This document shows, one piece after another, positions 15,564 through 25,111 of a stretch of DNA of 64,000 nucleotides. The stretch's first letter is position 1; each line of letters opens with the position of its first letter. The DNA comes from JAJFUG01 sp964473155. GTDB taxonomy: Bacteria > Gemmatimonadota > Glassbacteria > GWA2-58-10. The stretch spans positions 62,001 through 126,000 of the forward strand of contig CAYYNT010000003.1 in assembly GCA_964473155.1 (NCBI GenBank), in the 5' to 3' direction. Under the pieces are notes generated by a model. That model saw only the letters and a list, made by a program, of their open reading frames with translations. It did no database searches and was not told where the DNA came from. Made by a program: the position numbers and the translations under genes.

Positions 15564-18095
15564 ATGGAAAAACTGGATCACAAAGCATTAGAAGCCAAGT
15601 GGCAGGCCTGGTGGGAAGATAATAGCCTGCATCGCACCGATCTGTCCAACAATTCGCGCAAATGCTACACTCTGGTGATGTTTATCTATCCATCAGGTGA
15701 CAAGCTACATATCGGCCACTGGTACAATTACGGGCCTACCGACACATGGGCCAGATTCCGCCGCATGCAGGGCTGGAATATATTCGAGCCGATAGGCTAC
15801 GATGCGTTCGGAATGCCGGCTGAAAACTACGCCATCAAACATGGCGTCCATCCCTGGAATTCCACAAACGATAACATCAGCTTTATCCGCAGCCAGCTCA
15901 AAGCAATAGGAGCGATGTATGACTGGACGCGCGAGGTGAACACGAGCGCGCCGGAATACTACAAGTGGACCCAGTGGATATTCTTGCAGCTTTACAAAGC
16001 TGGACTGGCCTACCGGTCCAAGGCGCCGGTAAACTGGTGTCCGAGCTGCCAGACCGTGCTGGCCAACGAACAGGTGCTGCCCGATGGCGCCTGCGAGCGT
16101 TGCGAAACTCCGGTTACACGCAAGGACCTGGTCCAATGGTTTTTCGGGATAACCCGCTATGCCGATCGCCTTCTGGCCGGTCTGGATGGTATCGACTGGC
16201 CGGAAAAAACGAAGACCATGCAGCGTAACTGGATTGGCCGCAGCGAAGGCGCCGAGATCACTTTCAGTTTTGCACCCGGCACACCAGGGGCAGACAGCCT
16301 GACCGAAAACGAACTGCGCTTCAAGGTGTTTACCACAAGGCCGGATACACTGTTCGGTGTGACATATGTGGTAATGGCACCTGAGCATCCTCTGGTTGAG
16401 AGGATAACTACTCCTGAGCGCCGTGAAGAGGTTGCGCGCTATATCGAACTGGCGCGCAGCCAGAACGAAATTCAGCGCACGAGCACGGTTAAGGAAAAAA
16501 CTGGAGTATTCACCGGAGCTTACGCGGTCAATCCGGCCAACGGGGAGAAAGTGCCGGTATGGATAGCGGATTATGTCCTGGCCTCATATGGCACGGGAAT
16601 CGTTATGGCTGTGCCGGCGCACGACGAAAGGGACTTTGAATTCGCATCGAGGATGAATCTGCCGGTGCGCGAGGTTATCGCTCCTCTATCCGGACCGTCC
16701 ATCCGGCCGCTTGAGAGCGCGTATGTCGAGCCGGGAACTATGATCAACTCCGCTGAGTTCAACGGGCGTGAATCGCGAGCGGGGGGACGGGCGCTGGTTG
16801 AAAAACTTAAGTCCGCCGGGCAGGCCGATTTCAGGATCAATTATAAGCTGCGAGACTGGCTGATCAGCCGTCAGCGCTACTGGGGCGTGCCCATCCCGAT
16901 AGTCTACTGCGAGGAGCATGGCGAGGTCCCGATTCCCGAGGACCAGCTCCCGGTGCTTTTGCCTTACGAGGTCGATTTCAAGAAGGCGGTCAAAGGTGTC
17001 AGCCCGCTGGCCACGAATGACGGATTTGTCAACGCTGTCTGTCCGATATGCGGCAAACCGGCGCGCCGCGAGATCGATACGATGGATACGTTCGTGGACT
17101 CCTCCTGGTATTTCCTTCGTTACCCGGACCCGTCGGACAGCAGCCAACCGTTCAATAAGGAACTGGTCTCCAGGTGGCTGCCCGTGGACCATTATGTGGG
17201 TGGCGCCGAACACGCGGTCATGCATCTTCTTTATGCGCGGTTCGTGACCAAGGTGTTGCACGATCTCGGCCATATCACATTCGAGGAGCCTTTTACGCGT
17301 CTCAGCCATCAGGGAACGATCACCAACCAGGGCGCCAAGATGAGCAAGAGCCGCGGCAACGTGATTAATCCCGAGGTTTTCCTCGATCGTTATGGGGCGG
17401 ACACATTCCGCTGCTATCTGATGTTCATGGGAGATTATTCCCTGGGCGGAGACTGGGACGATACAGGCATACAGGGCATGTCACGGTTCATCAACCGCGT
17501 CTGGCGTCTTGTCCAGTTCAATTCAAGCCGGCTGACCGGCGTGGCCCCGTCGAGGACAACCATCCAGGATATGGCCAGCCTTAACAGCGTCGAGCATGAA
17601 ATACTGCGCGTGATGCATAATTCTATCCGTGGCGCGAGTGAGGACCTCGAGCGGATGCATTTCAACACCGCTCTCAGCCGCATCATGGAACTTGTCAACG
17701 TTCTGGTGCCTTATGCCGGAGAAGATGCCGGCAACAATCAGTTCAATCCGGGTTTGCTTGCAGAGTCCCTGGATGTGCTGGTTAAGCTTCTTGCACCGTT
17801 CGCTCCGCACATCTGCGAGGAACTCTGGCAATCTGCTCTCGGCCGTCAGGGAAGTGTTTTCCAGAGTTCCTGGCCTGGCTGGGACAAAGATATCCTTAAA
17901 GAAGATGTCGTTACGGTGGTGGTGCAGGTTAACGGCAAGCTGAGATCGCATTTAGAAGCTCCGCGAGGTCTGCCGGAAGATAAAGTCAGGGAGATTGCGC
18001 TGAAGGACGAAAAAGTGGCTCGTTATATGGAGAATGTCACTATCAGAAAAATAATCTATGTGCAGGACAAGCTGATCAATTTTGTCGCAAGCTGA
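15564..18095 (+). CDS. leuS: Leucyl-tRNA synthetase
   Basis: Charges tRNA-Leu. Class I signatures are visible: HIGH at residues 49-52 (LHIGHWYNYG) and KMSKS near residue 593 (AKMSKSRGN). A zinc knuckle (CPSC...CERC) lies near 160-180 and a second Cys cluster (CPICGKPA) near 490. The CP1 editing domain contains the TTRPDTLFG and GTGIVMAVPAHDERD motifs, so proofreading is intact. At 843 residues it is full length. Own promoter and terminator, so a single-gene unit. Confidence 0.98.
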   Translation: MEKLDHKALEAKWQAWWEDNSLHRTDLSNNSRKCYTLVMFIYPSGDKLHIGHWYNYGPTDTWARFRRMQGWNIFEPIGYDAFGMPAENYAIKHGVHPWNSTNDNISFIRSQLKAIGAMYDWTREVNTSAPEYYKWTQWIFLQLYKAGLAYRSKAPVNWCPSCQTVLANEQVLPDGACERCETPVTRKDLVQWFFGITRYADRLLAGLDGIDWPEKTKTMQRNWIGRSEGAEITFSFAPGTPGADSLTENELRFKVFTTRPDTLFGVTYVVMAPEHPLVERITTPERREEVARYIELARSQNEIQRTSTVKEKTGVFTGAYAVNPANGEKVPVWIADYVLASYGTGIVMAVPAHDERDFEFASRMNLPVREVIAPLSGPSIRPLESAYVEPGTMINSAEFNGRESRAGGRALVEKLKSAGQADFRINYKLRDWLISRQRYWGVPIPIVYCEEHGEVPIPEDQLPVLLPYEVDFKKAVKGVSPLATNDGFVNAVCPICGKPARREIDTMDTFVDSSWYFLRYPDPSDSSQPFNKELVSRWLPVDHYVGGAEHAVMHLLYARFVTKVLHDLGHITFEEPFTRLSHQGTITNQGAKMSKSRGNVINPEVFLDRYGADTFRCYLMFMGDYSLGGDWDDTGIQGMSRFINRVWRLVQFNSSRLTGVAPSRTTIQDMASLNSVEHEILRVMHNSIRGASEDLERMHFNTALSRIMELVNVLVPYAGEDAGNNQFNPGLLAESLDVLVKLLAPFAPHICEELWQSALGRQGSVFQSSWPGWDKDILKEDVVTVVVQVNGKLRSHLEAPRGLPEDKVREIALKDEKVARYMENVTIRKIIYVQDKLINFVAS

Positions 18096-18120
18096 ATCCC
18101 GGCAGACATTAACAGAGACA

Positions 18121-18160
18121 AAACCGGCGAGACTGTTCAGTTCTCGCCGGTTTCTTTTAT
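18121..18160 (+). terminator. Intrinsic terminator of leuS
   Basis: Twelve-bp perfect stem (AAACCGGCGAGA with TCTCGCCGGTTT), 9-nt loop, then TCTTTTAT. Begins 25 bp after the leuS stop. Confidence 0.9.
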
Positions 18161-18297
18161 CTCATGGAGCAGAAGCGTGTTAGCGATATAAAAGGAAGAC
18201 CGCAAAATAATTACATGTCACATAAGATATATTATGTAAACTTGTCTCTTTGTTTTCTGTCTCGGCTTTCAAATGCTCTCTCTCCCGGCCCCGGCGA

Positions 18298-18339
18298 TTA
18301 AAAAGCCCTACCGGAGAATCAATCCTCCCCGGCAGGGCT
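18298..18339 (-). terminator. Intrinsic terminator of the motB-like/zinc-ribbon unit
   Basis: On the minus strand AGCCCTGCCGG pairs with CCGGTAGGGCT (one G-U pair) and is followed by TTTTTAAT. It lies 25 bp beyond the zinc-ribbon protein stop. Confidence 0.85.
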
Positions 18340-18364
18340 GCAATGAATACGTTCAAATTTCTTT

Positions 18365-18958
18365 TCAATATCTGTTGCTCGAATACCGGTTTCTGACCAC
18401 GACGAGCAAAAAGGCAGCAATTCCCAGAGTTATTATTATCAGGCCGGCCTGCATATAGAACTCTGAAGATATGTTTTTGGCGAGAAACATTATGTAAGCC
18501 GTGGTCAAAATGAGTATCCCGCTCACCACGATAAAGGTTGCCAGGATTTTGCCTTTTTCCTGACGTTGATAACTCAGGCAGAAATTGCATCTAACCGCGC
18601 GGGCATCTATTTCCTCGCCGCAGAAGCAGCACCTTTTCATCCCCTCCGACACCGGGACCTTCTCAATCTCTGTTTGTTCGCCACGCTTATTGAACCAGGA
18701 TAAAAAGGTCCCGATACCATAGACCATGAAGCCTAAATATGCCAGAATGATACCACTGCGCATCAGGGTAATAGTTGTCTGGTTGAAATTGGACAGATAC
18801 CAGATATAGCTTGCAGCCCCAACCATTATCCCGCAAAGCATCATGCCTGTCCCCCAGAACTGTCCCTCGTTGATTTTGGGCCGGATATAAGACATGCACC
18901 GGGGACATTTGATCGCGTGATCGTTGATCTGCGAATAACAAACAGGACATTCTTTCAT
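18365..18958 (-). CDS. Double zinc-ribbon, four-helix membrane protein
   Basis: A 197-residue protein with an internal duplication: zinc ribbon 1 (CPVC...CPRC, residues 4-21), two membrane helices, zinc ribbon 2 (CCFCG...CNFC, about 109-127), two more membrane helices. Both ribbons would face the cytoplasm if the N-terminus is inside. I do not recognise a named family; zinc-ribbon domains of this type usually mediate protein or nucleic-acid contacts. It follows the MotB-like gene after 42 bp on the same strand and shares its terminator, so the two are probably one transcript. Confidence 0.75.
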   Translation of the reverse strand: MKECPVCYSQINDHAIKCPRCMSYIRPKINEGQFWGTGMMLCGIMVGAASYIWYLSNFNQTTITLMRSGIILAYLGFMVYGIGTFLSWFNKRGEQTEIEKVPVSEGMKRCCFCGEEIDARAVRCNFCLSYQRQEKGKILATFIVVSGILILTTAYIMFLAKNISSEFYMQAGLIIITLGIAAFLLVVVRNRYSSNRY

Positions 18959-19000
18959 ATTCGCTCCGCAGATGGCAGTGGATGGTGCATGGCTTAAAAA

Positions 19001-19711
19001 CTACATCAGAGGATCCTGTGTAATCGCATATTCTATAAAAATTTCTATTCTTCTGTTTTTCTGGCGGTTTGCCTCGGAGTCGTTCGGGTAAGCAGGACGG
19101 TACTCACCATAGGATACGATTGAGAATCTCTTCGGGTCAAGTTTCGCATAGTTCATGCCGAACCTGGCTACGTTGCGGGCACGGGCATAAGCGAGCTCCC
19201 AGTTGGAACTGTACACGCTGTTGCTGATCACCGTATCATCGGTGTGGCCGCATACCCGGATAGTGTTTTCCCAGTCCTTTGCCAGTTCGAATATTTTGGC
19301 CAGGTATGGCATCCCCTGCGGACGAATCTCGGCGCTGCCCGGCTCGAAAAGAATGGGAGTCAGAATACGGACTGCAATGCCCTGGCTTGTAATAACTACA
19401 TTCAGACCGTTCTGCTGCCCCTGAGTCTCGGCGAAATCCTGCAATGCAGTGACAGCCATGGAAAGTTCGCCGATATTGACGTCACTAACTTTCCATACGA
19501 TAGCTTCTTTCATCCCGAGCGTCACAGCATTTTCGGTCAGAACGCCAAGAGAACCCTTTAACGAACCGGTGGCTTTGTTGAATTCGTTGGGGTCCGTGGA
19601 GGACATCGATACAATCAGGACGAAGAAACACAAAAGGAGCGACATCAGGTCACTGTAAGTACAGAGCCAGGGCGGCGCCCCTTCAGGACAGTTGCATTCA
19701 TCCTTGGCCAT
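19001..19711 (-). CDS. MotB/OmpA-family peptidoglycan-binding membrane protein
   Basis: A 236-residue MotB-like protein. The N-terminal membrane helix (TYSDLMSLLLCFFVLIVSMS) has Asp21 at the position of the ion-conducting Asp of MotB. A linker leads to a C-terminal OmpA-like domain with VCGHTDDT and ARARNVARF, which binds peptidoglycan. The N-terminus carries a short Cys motif (CNCPEG). No motA or flagellar gene lies within the window, so this is an orphan or belongs to a non-flagellar stator. The next gene downstream encodes a four-helix protein. Start ATG 19711. Confidence 0.88.
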   Translation of the reverse strand: MAKDECNCPEGAPPWLCTYSDLMSLLLCFFVLIVSMSSTDPNEFNKATGSLKGSLGVLTENAVTLGMKEAIVWKVSDVNIGELSMAVTALQDFAETQGQQNGLNVVITSQGIAVRILTPILFEPGSAEIRPQGMPYLAKIFELAKDWENTIRVCGHTDDTVISNSVYSSNWELAYARARNVARFGMNYAKLDPKRFSIVSYGEYRPAYPNDSEANRQKNRRIEIFIEYAITQDPLM

Positions 19712-20002
19712 GGCCGTTGTCCGGTTTAATTATGATCTAATAAAAAAAGATTCTGAAAAGGATAGTTATCATTTTTAGCAAAAAGTGTGCTACTCTCCAG
19801 CTTTTTTCAACCGTATGGGGAGAAAATCGTATTCTTCCCCTGGTTTGATGATCTGAACTAATATCGTCAGTCGCCTCGTCACTCTGTAACTTATTTATAC
19901 TTTATCAGTACCAGTCCCGTTTGTCAATAAACCGTGGCATGGCGCTTGCCAATTTATCTTCCTGATTCTATATTGAAAGACAAAACTGGAATGGAAGGGC
20001 TC

Positions 20003-20632
20003 ATGCCGAACATTCTTATAATTTCAGGCATATTCATCGTGCTAATTTTCATTATCGCGGTGTTTATTGGCCAGCAATTAAGCAACGTCGAAAAAATGAA
20101 CCTCAGCCGCAAGCCCAAGACGCTGAGTGATAAATTGCGTGAAAGCGGCATGGCTCCCCTTGAGACTGAAAGATTCCGCGAGATCGTAATGGCAGGCGGC
20201 AATCAGGAAGTTGAACCGCTGACGGAGAATACATTCCCCGGCGCTTCAGTTGCCGAGTCTCCGGACGACATAGCTTTCCGGAATTATGAACTGACCGGCC
20301 ACCACGTAAATATCGAAGGCAAAGACTTGCAGACAATCTATTCAGAATATCTCTCCGCAAAAAATCTCAATCCATTCGATATAGAACCGGAATTCACTCT
20401 CGGCATAGCTTACATGCGTTTCGCGCAGTATGATAAGGCTCAGAGTCAGTTCAAAAAAATTGTTGACTCCAAGCCGGAGTACCCGGGTATATTTTATTAT
20501 CTTGGAGAATCATTGCGCTGTAACGGTCAATATTACGAGGCCATGAACGCCTACAAGAAATCGTGGGAAATGGATAAAAAAAACAACACGCGCAATGCTG
20601 ATAATAGAAACCGCCAGGAATTTTTAAGCTGA
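20003..20632 (+). CDS. Membrane-anchored TPR protein
   Basis: A 209-residue protein with an N-terminal membrane helix (residues about 4-26, NILIISGIFIVLIFIIAVF), a low-complexity cytoplasmic linker and two or three TPR units near the C-terminus (FTLGIAYMRFAQYDKAQSQF; GIFYYLGESLRCNGQYYEAMNAY). The ATG at 20003 is preferred over upstream in-frame GTG (19934) and ATG (19991), because GGAAGGG lies 3-4 nt upstream and it puts the membrane helix at the N-terminus. Function unknown. A DUF1573 gene follows after 53 bp. The 290 bp between it and the divergent MotB-like gene hold no gene. Confidence 0.7.
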   Translation: MPNILIISGIFIVLIFIIAVFIGQQLSNVEKMNLSRKPKTLSDKLRESGMAPLETERFREIVMAGGNQEVEPLTENTFPGASVAESPDDIAFRNYELTGHHVNIEGKDLQTIYSEYLSAKNLNPFDIEPEFTLGIAYMRFAQYDKAQSQFKKIVDSKPEYPGIFYYLGESLRCNGQYYEAMNAYKKSWEMDKKNNTRNADNRNRQEFLS

Positions 20633-20685
20633 ATGCTTCAAAATGCATTTAATAAGTTCAGGTTGGGCCGGGAAAGGATAAATGG

Positions 20686-21396
20686 ATGAATACAAATAAG
20701 GAAACTATTTCCTGTTTTAAGACAGTGGTGGTTCTTTCTGCAGCCCTTTTTTCGTGCGGAGCGTTATTGGCTCAGGCCGGTCCGAAAATCGAAGCATCAG
20801 AGAGTCAATACAGTTTCGGTTCCGTATATCAGGGAACTGTTGTAAAGCATGTCTTCACTCTGCGAAACGCAGGCAAGGACACGCTCCAAATAGAAAATGT
20901 GCGCTCCAGTTGTGGTTGCACAGTTGCCATGGTCGATAAGAAAAACGTTGCACCTGGAGAAAGCACTCTCGTCGAGGCCAGTTTCAATTCGGATCGTTTT
21001 GCAGGGCATGTCAGCAAGGACATTTACGTGCAGTCAAATGACCCTGCACAGCCGGTGACAAAGCTATCTCTTACGGGGGAAGTAAAGGTCGATCTCAGCA
21101 TTTCGCCCGGTACAATTTACTTTTCCGGATTGAAAGAGGGCGCGCAGGTTACTCGCAAGCTCGCTCTGATAAATACTTCGGAGAATACTATTTCAATCCA
21201 CGAAATATCCTCGACTGTTCCCGATCTGCGGTTCGAACTACCCAAGCTTAAGCTCAAACCGGGCGAAAGAACTGAATTGTCTCTGATAGTGGACAAGGTG
21301 ACCCGTGACACCAGGCTTACGGGCAACCTGACGATTCATATCTCCGGCCCGCAGAAAGAAGTCAATGTCAGGTTGTTCGGCGGATCAATCAACTGA
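20686..21396 (+). CDS. DUF1573 domain exported protein
   Basis: A 236-residue secreted protein with a signal peptide ending near ALLAQAG (about residue 31). Two consecutive Ig-like (ASPM-SPD-2-Hydin-type) domains follow. The first carries the DUF1573 signature: HVFTLRNAGKDTLQI, then SSCGCT, then GESTLVEASFNSDRFAG. Such domains are common in Bacteroidota and planctomycetes; the SSCGC motif may bind metal or form a disulfide, and the biological role is unknown. Probably co-transcribed with the TPR protein upstream; ends at a strong terminator. Confidence 0.88.
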   Translation: MNTNKETISCFKTVVVLSAALFSCGALLAQAGPKIEASESQYSFGSVYQGTVVKHVFTLRNAGKDTLQIENVRSSCGCTVAMVDKKNVAPGESTLVEASFNSDRFAGHVSKDIYVQSNDPAQPVTKLSLTGEVKVDLSISPGTIYFSGLKEGAQVTRKLALINTSENTISIHEISSTVPDLRFELPKLKLKPGERTELSLIVDKVTRDTRLTGNLTIHISGPQKEVNVRLFGGSIN

Positions 21397-21413
21397 GATA
21401 TGATATAACAGTC

Positions 21414-21461
21414 AAGGGCGGGCAGACCTTAGCCGGTCAGCCCGCCCTTTCTTTTATTTTT
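21414..21461 (+). terminator. Intrinsic terminator after the DUF1573 gene
   Basis: Stem AAGGGCGGGC/GCCCGCCCTT with an inner GACC/GGTC pairing, followed by the tail TCTTTTATTTTT. Confidence 0.92.
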
Positions 21462-21481
21462 GAACTATCTGCTGCACGAGA

Positions 21482-24400
21482 TTATTGCTTCTGCTCTTTG
21501 TCCTTCTCAACGTTCAGACGCTCGAAATATTTGCGAATAAGGATGTTATAGCTTTCCGGGTAAGTTCCACTCCATTTTTCGAAGAGAGATTCGATCTCGC
21601 CTTTTTTCAGGGCCGGGTCCAGAATATCCTTTGGCAACGCTGCCGGAGTGACTGCGTTGTATGAGCGCGCAGTTTCGCTTTTTCTCTCGTTATCACCGCT
21701 TTCGTTTTTCTTCATCGCACGCTGCGCGCTGAGCATCCGATCAAGAAGACGCTGCTGCCGTTCAAGGGTTTCGGGGCGCACTCCTTTTTGCAGCATTTCC
21801 TGAACAAGATCGTGAGCCTCTTTGTTCATTCCCTCAAGCGCATCTTTAAGACGGCCGGTTTCACTCGATTGTCCGGCCTGTTCGGCCATACGGGCAAGCT
21901 GTTCCTGGATTGCTTTCTGTTCGGCAGCCATCTGACGCAACATCTCCTGGATCCCCCCAGCCGCCGCCCTTGGAGATGGAAGTCCGGGACCTTCGCCTTG
22001 ACCGTTCGAGCTCTGCTGACGCGCTTTCCTGTTAAGATCTTCCTGATGGCGTGAGAGTTGCTCAAGTTTCTTCAGCATCTGATCCATTCCCACGCCGCTG
22101 CCGGATTGCATCATGTTGTCACGGTCTTCAATCAGGCTGAGCATGCCGGCGTTGATTGCGGCAAGAGCGCCGGACGATGAAAGAAACACCTCCTCCTGGT
22201 TACGCTGGTCAGCCGAAAGCTTGTCTACTGTTCCCTCGCTTCTTGCAACCGCCGCATCCAGTATATCCAGCAACCTTATGCTGATAAAGAAATTGTCTCT
22301 TGCCGCGGCGACGATGCCGGACATTACTTTATTCAAGCCCTCCGAGATTTCCTGCTGAAGGGCAGCCAGCTTGAGAACGTCCGGATGGTTGATATCTGTT
22401 TCAACTCGCACCGCTTCTGACAGCTCTTCCTGACGGCGGGACAGGAAATCCAGATTATCGAAGGCCCTGAGCATCGCCTCGGAGACCTGTTCCCGCCACT
22501 TTTTTTTCAGCTCCAGGCTGTAACTTTTCATTTTCCTGTGGACATTCTCCATTCTGTCGCCCACTTCGCGCTGTCTGCCGACGGCTTTATCGGGACGGGA
22601 TCCGGACATGTCCCTGCCAATCTCGGAAAAAGCGTTTTTGAAGAAATCGCGGTCCGGGGAGTTCGACTCTTTCTTCAGACTGTCGGCGAGTTCTTTTTCT
22701 CCGGCTTTGTCTAAATTGTTCGCCGCGGACTCCATCCGCTCGAAGACCTCCGCCGTCATCTCTCTCATCTGTTCATTGGCCTCGCCGGGTTCTTTTCCGG
22801 CGAGTTCCATTTCCAGTAAAGATTCTCCCCGCTCTCCATTTTCAGACGGCTGTCGCTCCCCCGTCATACTCTCCCCTTCCCCGGAGGGAGATATACTGTC
22901 CACCGGGCTTTCCTGCCGAGAGTCCCCTGGACGCGAATCAGCTTTTGCTGAATCTGCCTGCTCTATTTGAGCTTGCTTAGCGGAAGAATTTTCATCAGCG
23001 CTGTCAGCCAGCATCCGCGCCGCCTCGGCCAACTCACGGGTCCGGTTGACCAGGAAATCCATCTGTTGCTCGAGCTTGACTTTTTCAAGGACGCTGATTG
23101 TCTTGTCGAGTTTATCAAGGAGCTTTTCCTGAGAGTATTCCAGCTTGTTCATCTGCTCATTCAGGCTCTTGCGGTCAATCTGTTCGAGTGAACTGTTGAT
23201 TTTGGAGAGCAGTTCTTTTATCTCATCCGTGGATATTTCTTCCATCAGTTTCTGCACACGCGAAAGCTTTTCGAGAAGTTCAGGCGAACTCGATTCAGCG
23301 CGCTGCAGCCGTTCGATGCTCTCCTTCATCTGACCGGCCAGCTTCCCAACCTGTTCGGTAATCTGTTTCTGACGTTCCAGGGCCTGGCCCAGACGCTGTT
23401 TTTCCTGCCAGTCCATTTCTTTTCCACGTTCCAGCGCCTCCTGCATCTTCTTGACCTGTTCAAGCGTTTTCTGCCCTTCCTGCCCCAGGTTCTGCAACCG
23501 CGAGGCTATCTGTTCCTGCTGCTTTTCACTCTGTTTGAAAATTTCCTGCATTGAGGGGAAACGCAGACGGTTTTCCGCTGTCGATGCGGCTTTGGGACCG
23601 CTGACACGGTCGTTGTCAAGGACCGTAAGACGGTAAATGATTGATTCTCCCGGAAGAAGCCGCAGTGCGCTCAAATCCCAGTTATATTGCTCCAGAATAT
23701 GATCATCGCCTAACGAACCGGACGGCAACAGCAGACTTTGCTCACTCTCCAGCCTTCCGCCCGCTTTTTCTTTTCTGAAACTCAAGATCACCCGGCTTAC
23801 TCCGAAATCATCCGCCGCCTCGTACATCAGCGGCTGTATCATTTCCTCTCCCAAAGTATAATCAGATTCTGGATAGATCAGCATAACGCGTGGAAGTTCG
23901 TCCGGGACAACGATAATCGGATAAGAAAGTGTGTCCCTGTTGATCAAACCCCAGCGATCGTCAAGCCGAAAACTGTAGCGCGTATCGGCAACCAGATTCA
24001 ACGTGTCGACAAATTCTCGTTCTCCGCTTAGAGCCAGATTACGCATTTCACCGCTTTCAAACCGCAGTTTTGCATGGTTCAGAGGATTGCTTGCTTTTCC
24101 ATACAGGATCACCCGTGTGCCTCGCAACGCACTTATCGACCGGTCACGCGTTGTTTCCCAAGGCGATAGAGCTGAATATTGCGGGTATTCATAGCGCAAC
24201 CTCAGGTCAGTGACGAAAGGATTGCTGATTACTTTCACTTTGAACGTATCGCTGACCGCATTCCATTGTGATACAACATAACTGAGGTCATTCTCTACTG
24301 TTCCCAGATCGAGACGGTATTCATACTGGTCACGCCAATATTGCATTGTCAGGCTTCGGCTGACCTGCCCGGTCTGCCAGGACTCAAAACGCACAGGCTC

Positions 24401-25105
24401 GGGGCGGCGCATCGAACCGGCTACCCGCACACAGAGTGAATCTCCCCGCATGAGCGTTACGTTGCCGGGACGGACAAAAAGCCTGAAATCCCTTTCCTTC
24501 TGGATGAGTCCCATTGGATCGCTCCAGTTCTGCAACACCTGCCGCATCATCATGGGATCATAAAGACCAAACGCCAGACAGAGTGTGCCAATCACGATCA
24601 CTGTCAGGCGACGGCGGCGGGTGCGGTCTGCCTGTAATGCCTTGAGTCCCTCGAGAATCATCCGTCGAGAGGTCGGCTCTTTTACAGCCGAGGCTGTGCT
24701 TTCAAGAGCCGCCGAGACAAGTTCATTTGAATAAAGCGTTCCGGATTGGAATGTGCATTGCAGGAATTCAAGAGCGGATTCAAGTCCGTTTCTCAGGCCG
24801 GGGGCAACCAGATCGCAACGCCTGGCGACAGAGGAAAGTCTGCCGTATTTCTTCCAGGCGTTCCAGATGCCGCGCCCGGCAATGGCAACGAAAACAGCAA
24901 TAAGGGATACGATCAGTGCAAGCCGCCAGAGTCCGGGGAGCCAAAACAGGCTCTCCAGCATTCCAAACAGAAGCAATGCCGCCCCCGAAACACCTGCCAG
25001 GCGCAGCAGAATGGCGATCATCTCAGCGCGAACGAGGCCTGAGCGGATTTCTTTCAAAGCTTGGTTGATGATCTGCGCGGAATATGTTTTGTCGGATTGA
25101 GCCAC
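21482..25105 (-). CDS. DUF4175 family large membrane coiled-coil protein
   Basis: A 1207-residue protein matching the DUF4175 plan: two membrane helices at about 39-80, a third near 165-185, an Ig-like periplasmic region to about residue 510, then about 650 residues of Gln/Glu/Lys-rich coiled coil (repeats of EQIASRLQNLGQEGQKTLEQ type). A Ser/Asp/Glu-rich disordered insert lies near residues 710-770. Function is unknown; in FCB bacteria it is found with DUF4159 genes, as here (6 bp downstream of one). Size and coil suggest a structural envelope role, which is inference. Confidence 0.88.
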   Translation of the reverse strand: MAQSDKTYSAQIINQALKEIRSGLVRAEMIAILLRLAGVSGAALLLFGMLESLFWLPGLWRLALIVSLIAVFVAIAGRGIWNAWKKYGRLSSVARRCDLVAPGLRNGLESALEFLQCTFQSGTLYSNELVSAALESTASAVKEPTSRRMILEGLKALQADRTRRRRLTVIVIGTLCLAFGLYDPMMMRQVLQNWSDPMGLIQKERDFRLFVRPGNVTLMRGDSLCVRVAGSMRRPEPVRFESWQTGQVSRSLTMQYWRDQYEYRLDLGTVENDLSYVVSQWNAVSDTFKVKVISNPFVTDLRLRYEYPQYSALSPWETTRDRSISALRGTRVILYGKASNPLNHAKLRFESGEMRNLALSGEREFVDTLNLVADTRYSFRLDDRWGLINRDTLSYPIIVVPDELPRVMLIYPESDYTLGEEMIQPLMYEAADDFGVSRVILSFRKEKAGGRLESEQSLLLPSGSLGDDHILEQYNWDLSALRLLPGESIIYRLTVLDNDRVSGPKAASTAENRLRFPSMQEIFKQSEKQQEQIASRLQNLGQEGQKTLEQVKKMQEALERGKEMDWQEKQRLGQALERQKQITEQVGKLAGQMKESIERLQRAESSSPELLEKLSRVQKLMEEISTDEIKELLSKINSSLEQIDRKSLNEQMNKLEYSQEKLLDKLDKTISVLEKVKLEQQMDFLVNRTRELAEAARMLADSADENSSAKQAQIEQADSAKADSRPGDSRQESPVDSISPSGEGESMTGERQPSENGERGESLLEMELAGKEPGEANEQMREMTAEVFERMESAANNLDKAGEKELADSLKKESNSPDRDFFKNAFSEIGRDMSGSRPDKAVGRQREVGDRMENVHRKMKSYSLELKKKWREQVSEAMLRAFDNLDFLSRRQEELSEAVRVETDINHPDVLKLAALQQEISEGLNKVMSGIVAAARDNFFISIRLLDILDAAVARSEGTVDKLSADQRNQEEVFLSSSGALAAINAGMLSLIEDRDNMMQSGSGVGMDQMLKKLEQLSRHQEDLNRKARQQSSNGQGEGPGLPSPRAAAGGIQEMLRQMAAEQKAIQEQLARMAEQAGQSSETGRLKDALEGMNKEAHDLVQEMLQKGVRPETLERQQRLLDRMLSAQRAMKKNESGDNERKSETARSYNAVTPAALPKDILDPALKKGEIESLFEKWSGTYPESYNILIRKYFERLNVEKDKEQKQ

Positions 25106-25111
25106 AATCTC

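Noticed and set aside
21700..23500. Repetitive Gln/Glu/Lys-rich DNA as a tandem repeat
   Set aside because: The pattern comes from coiled-coil protein composition in DUF4175; no exact DNA repeat unit was found.
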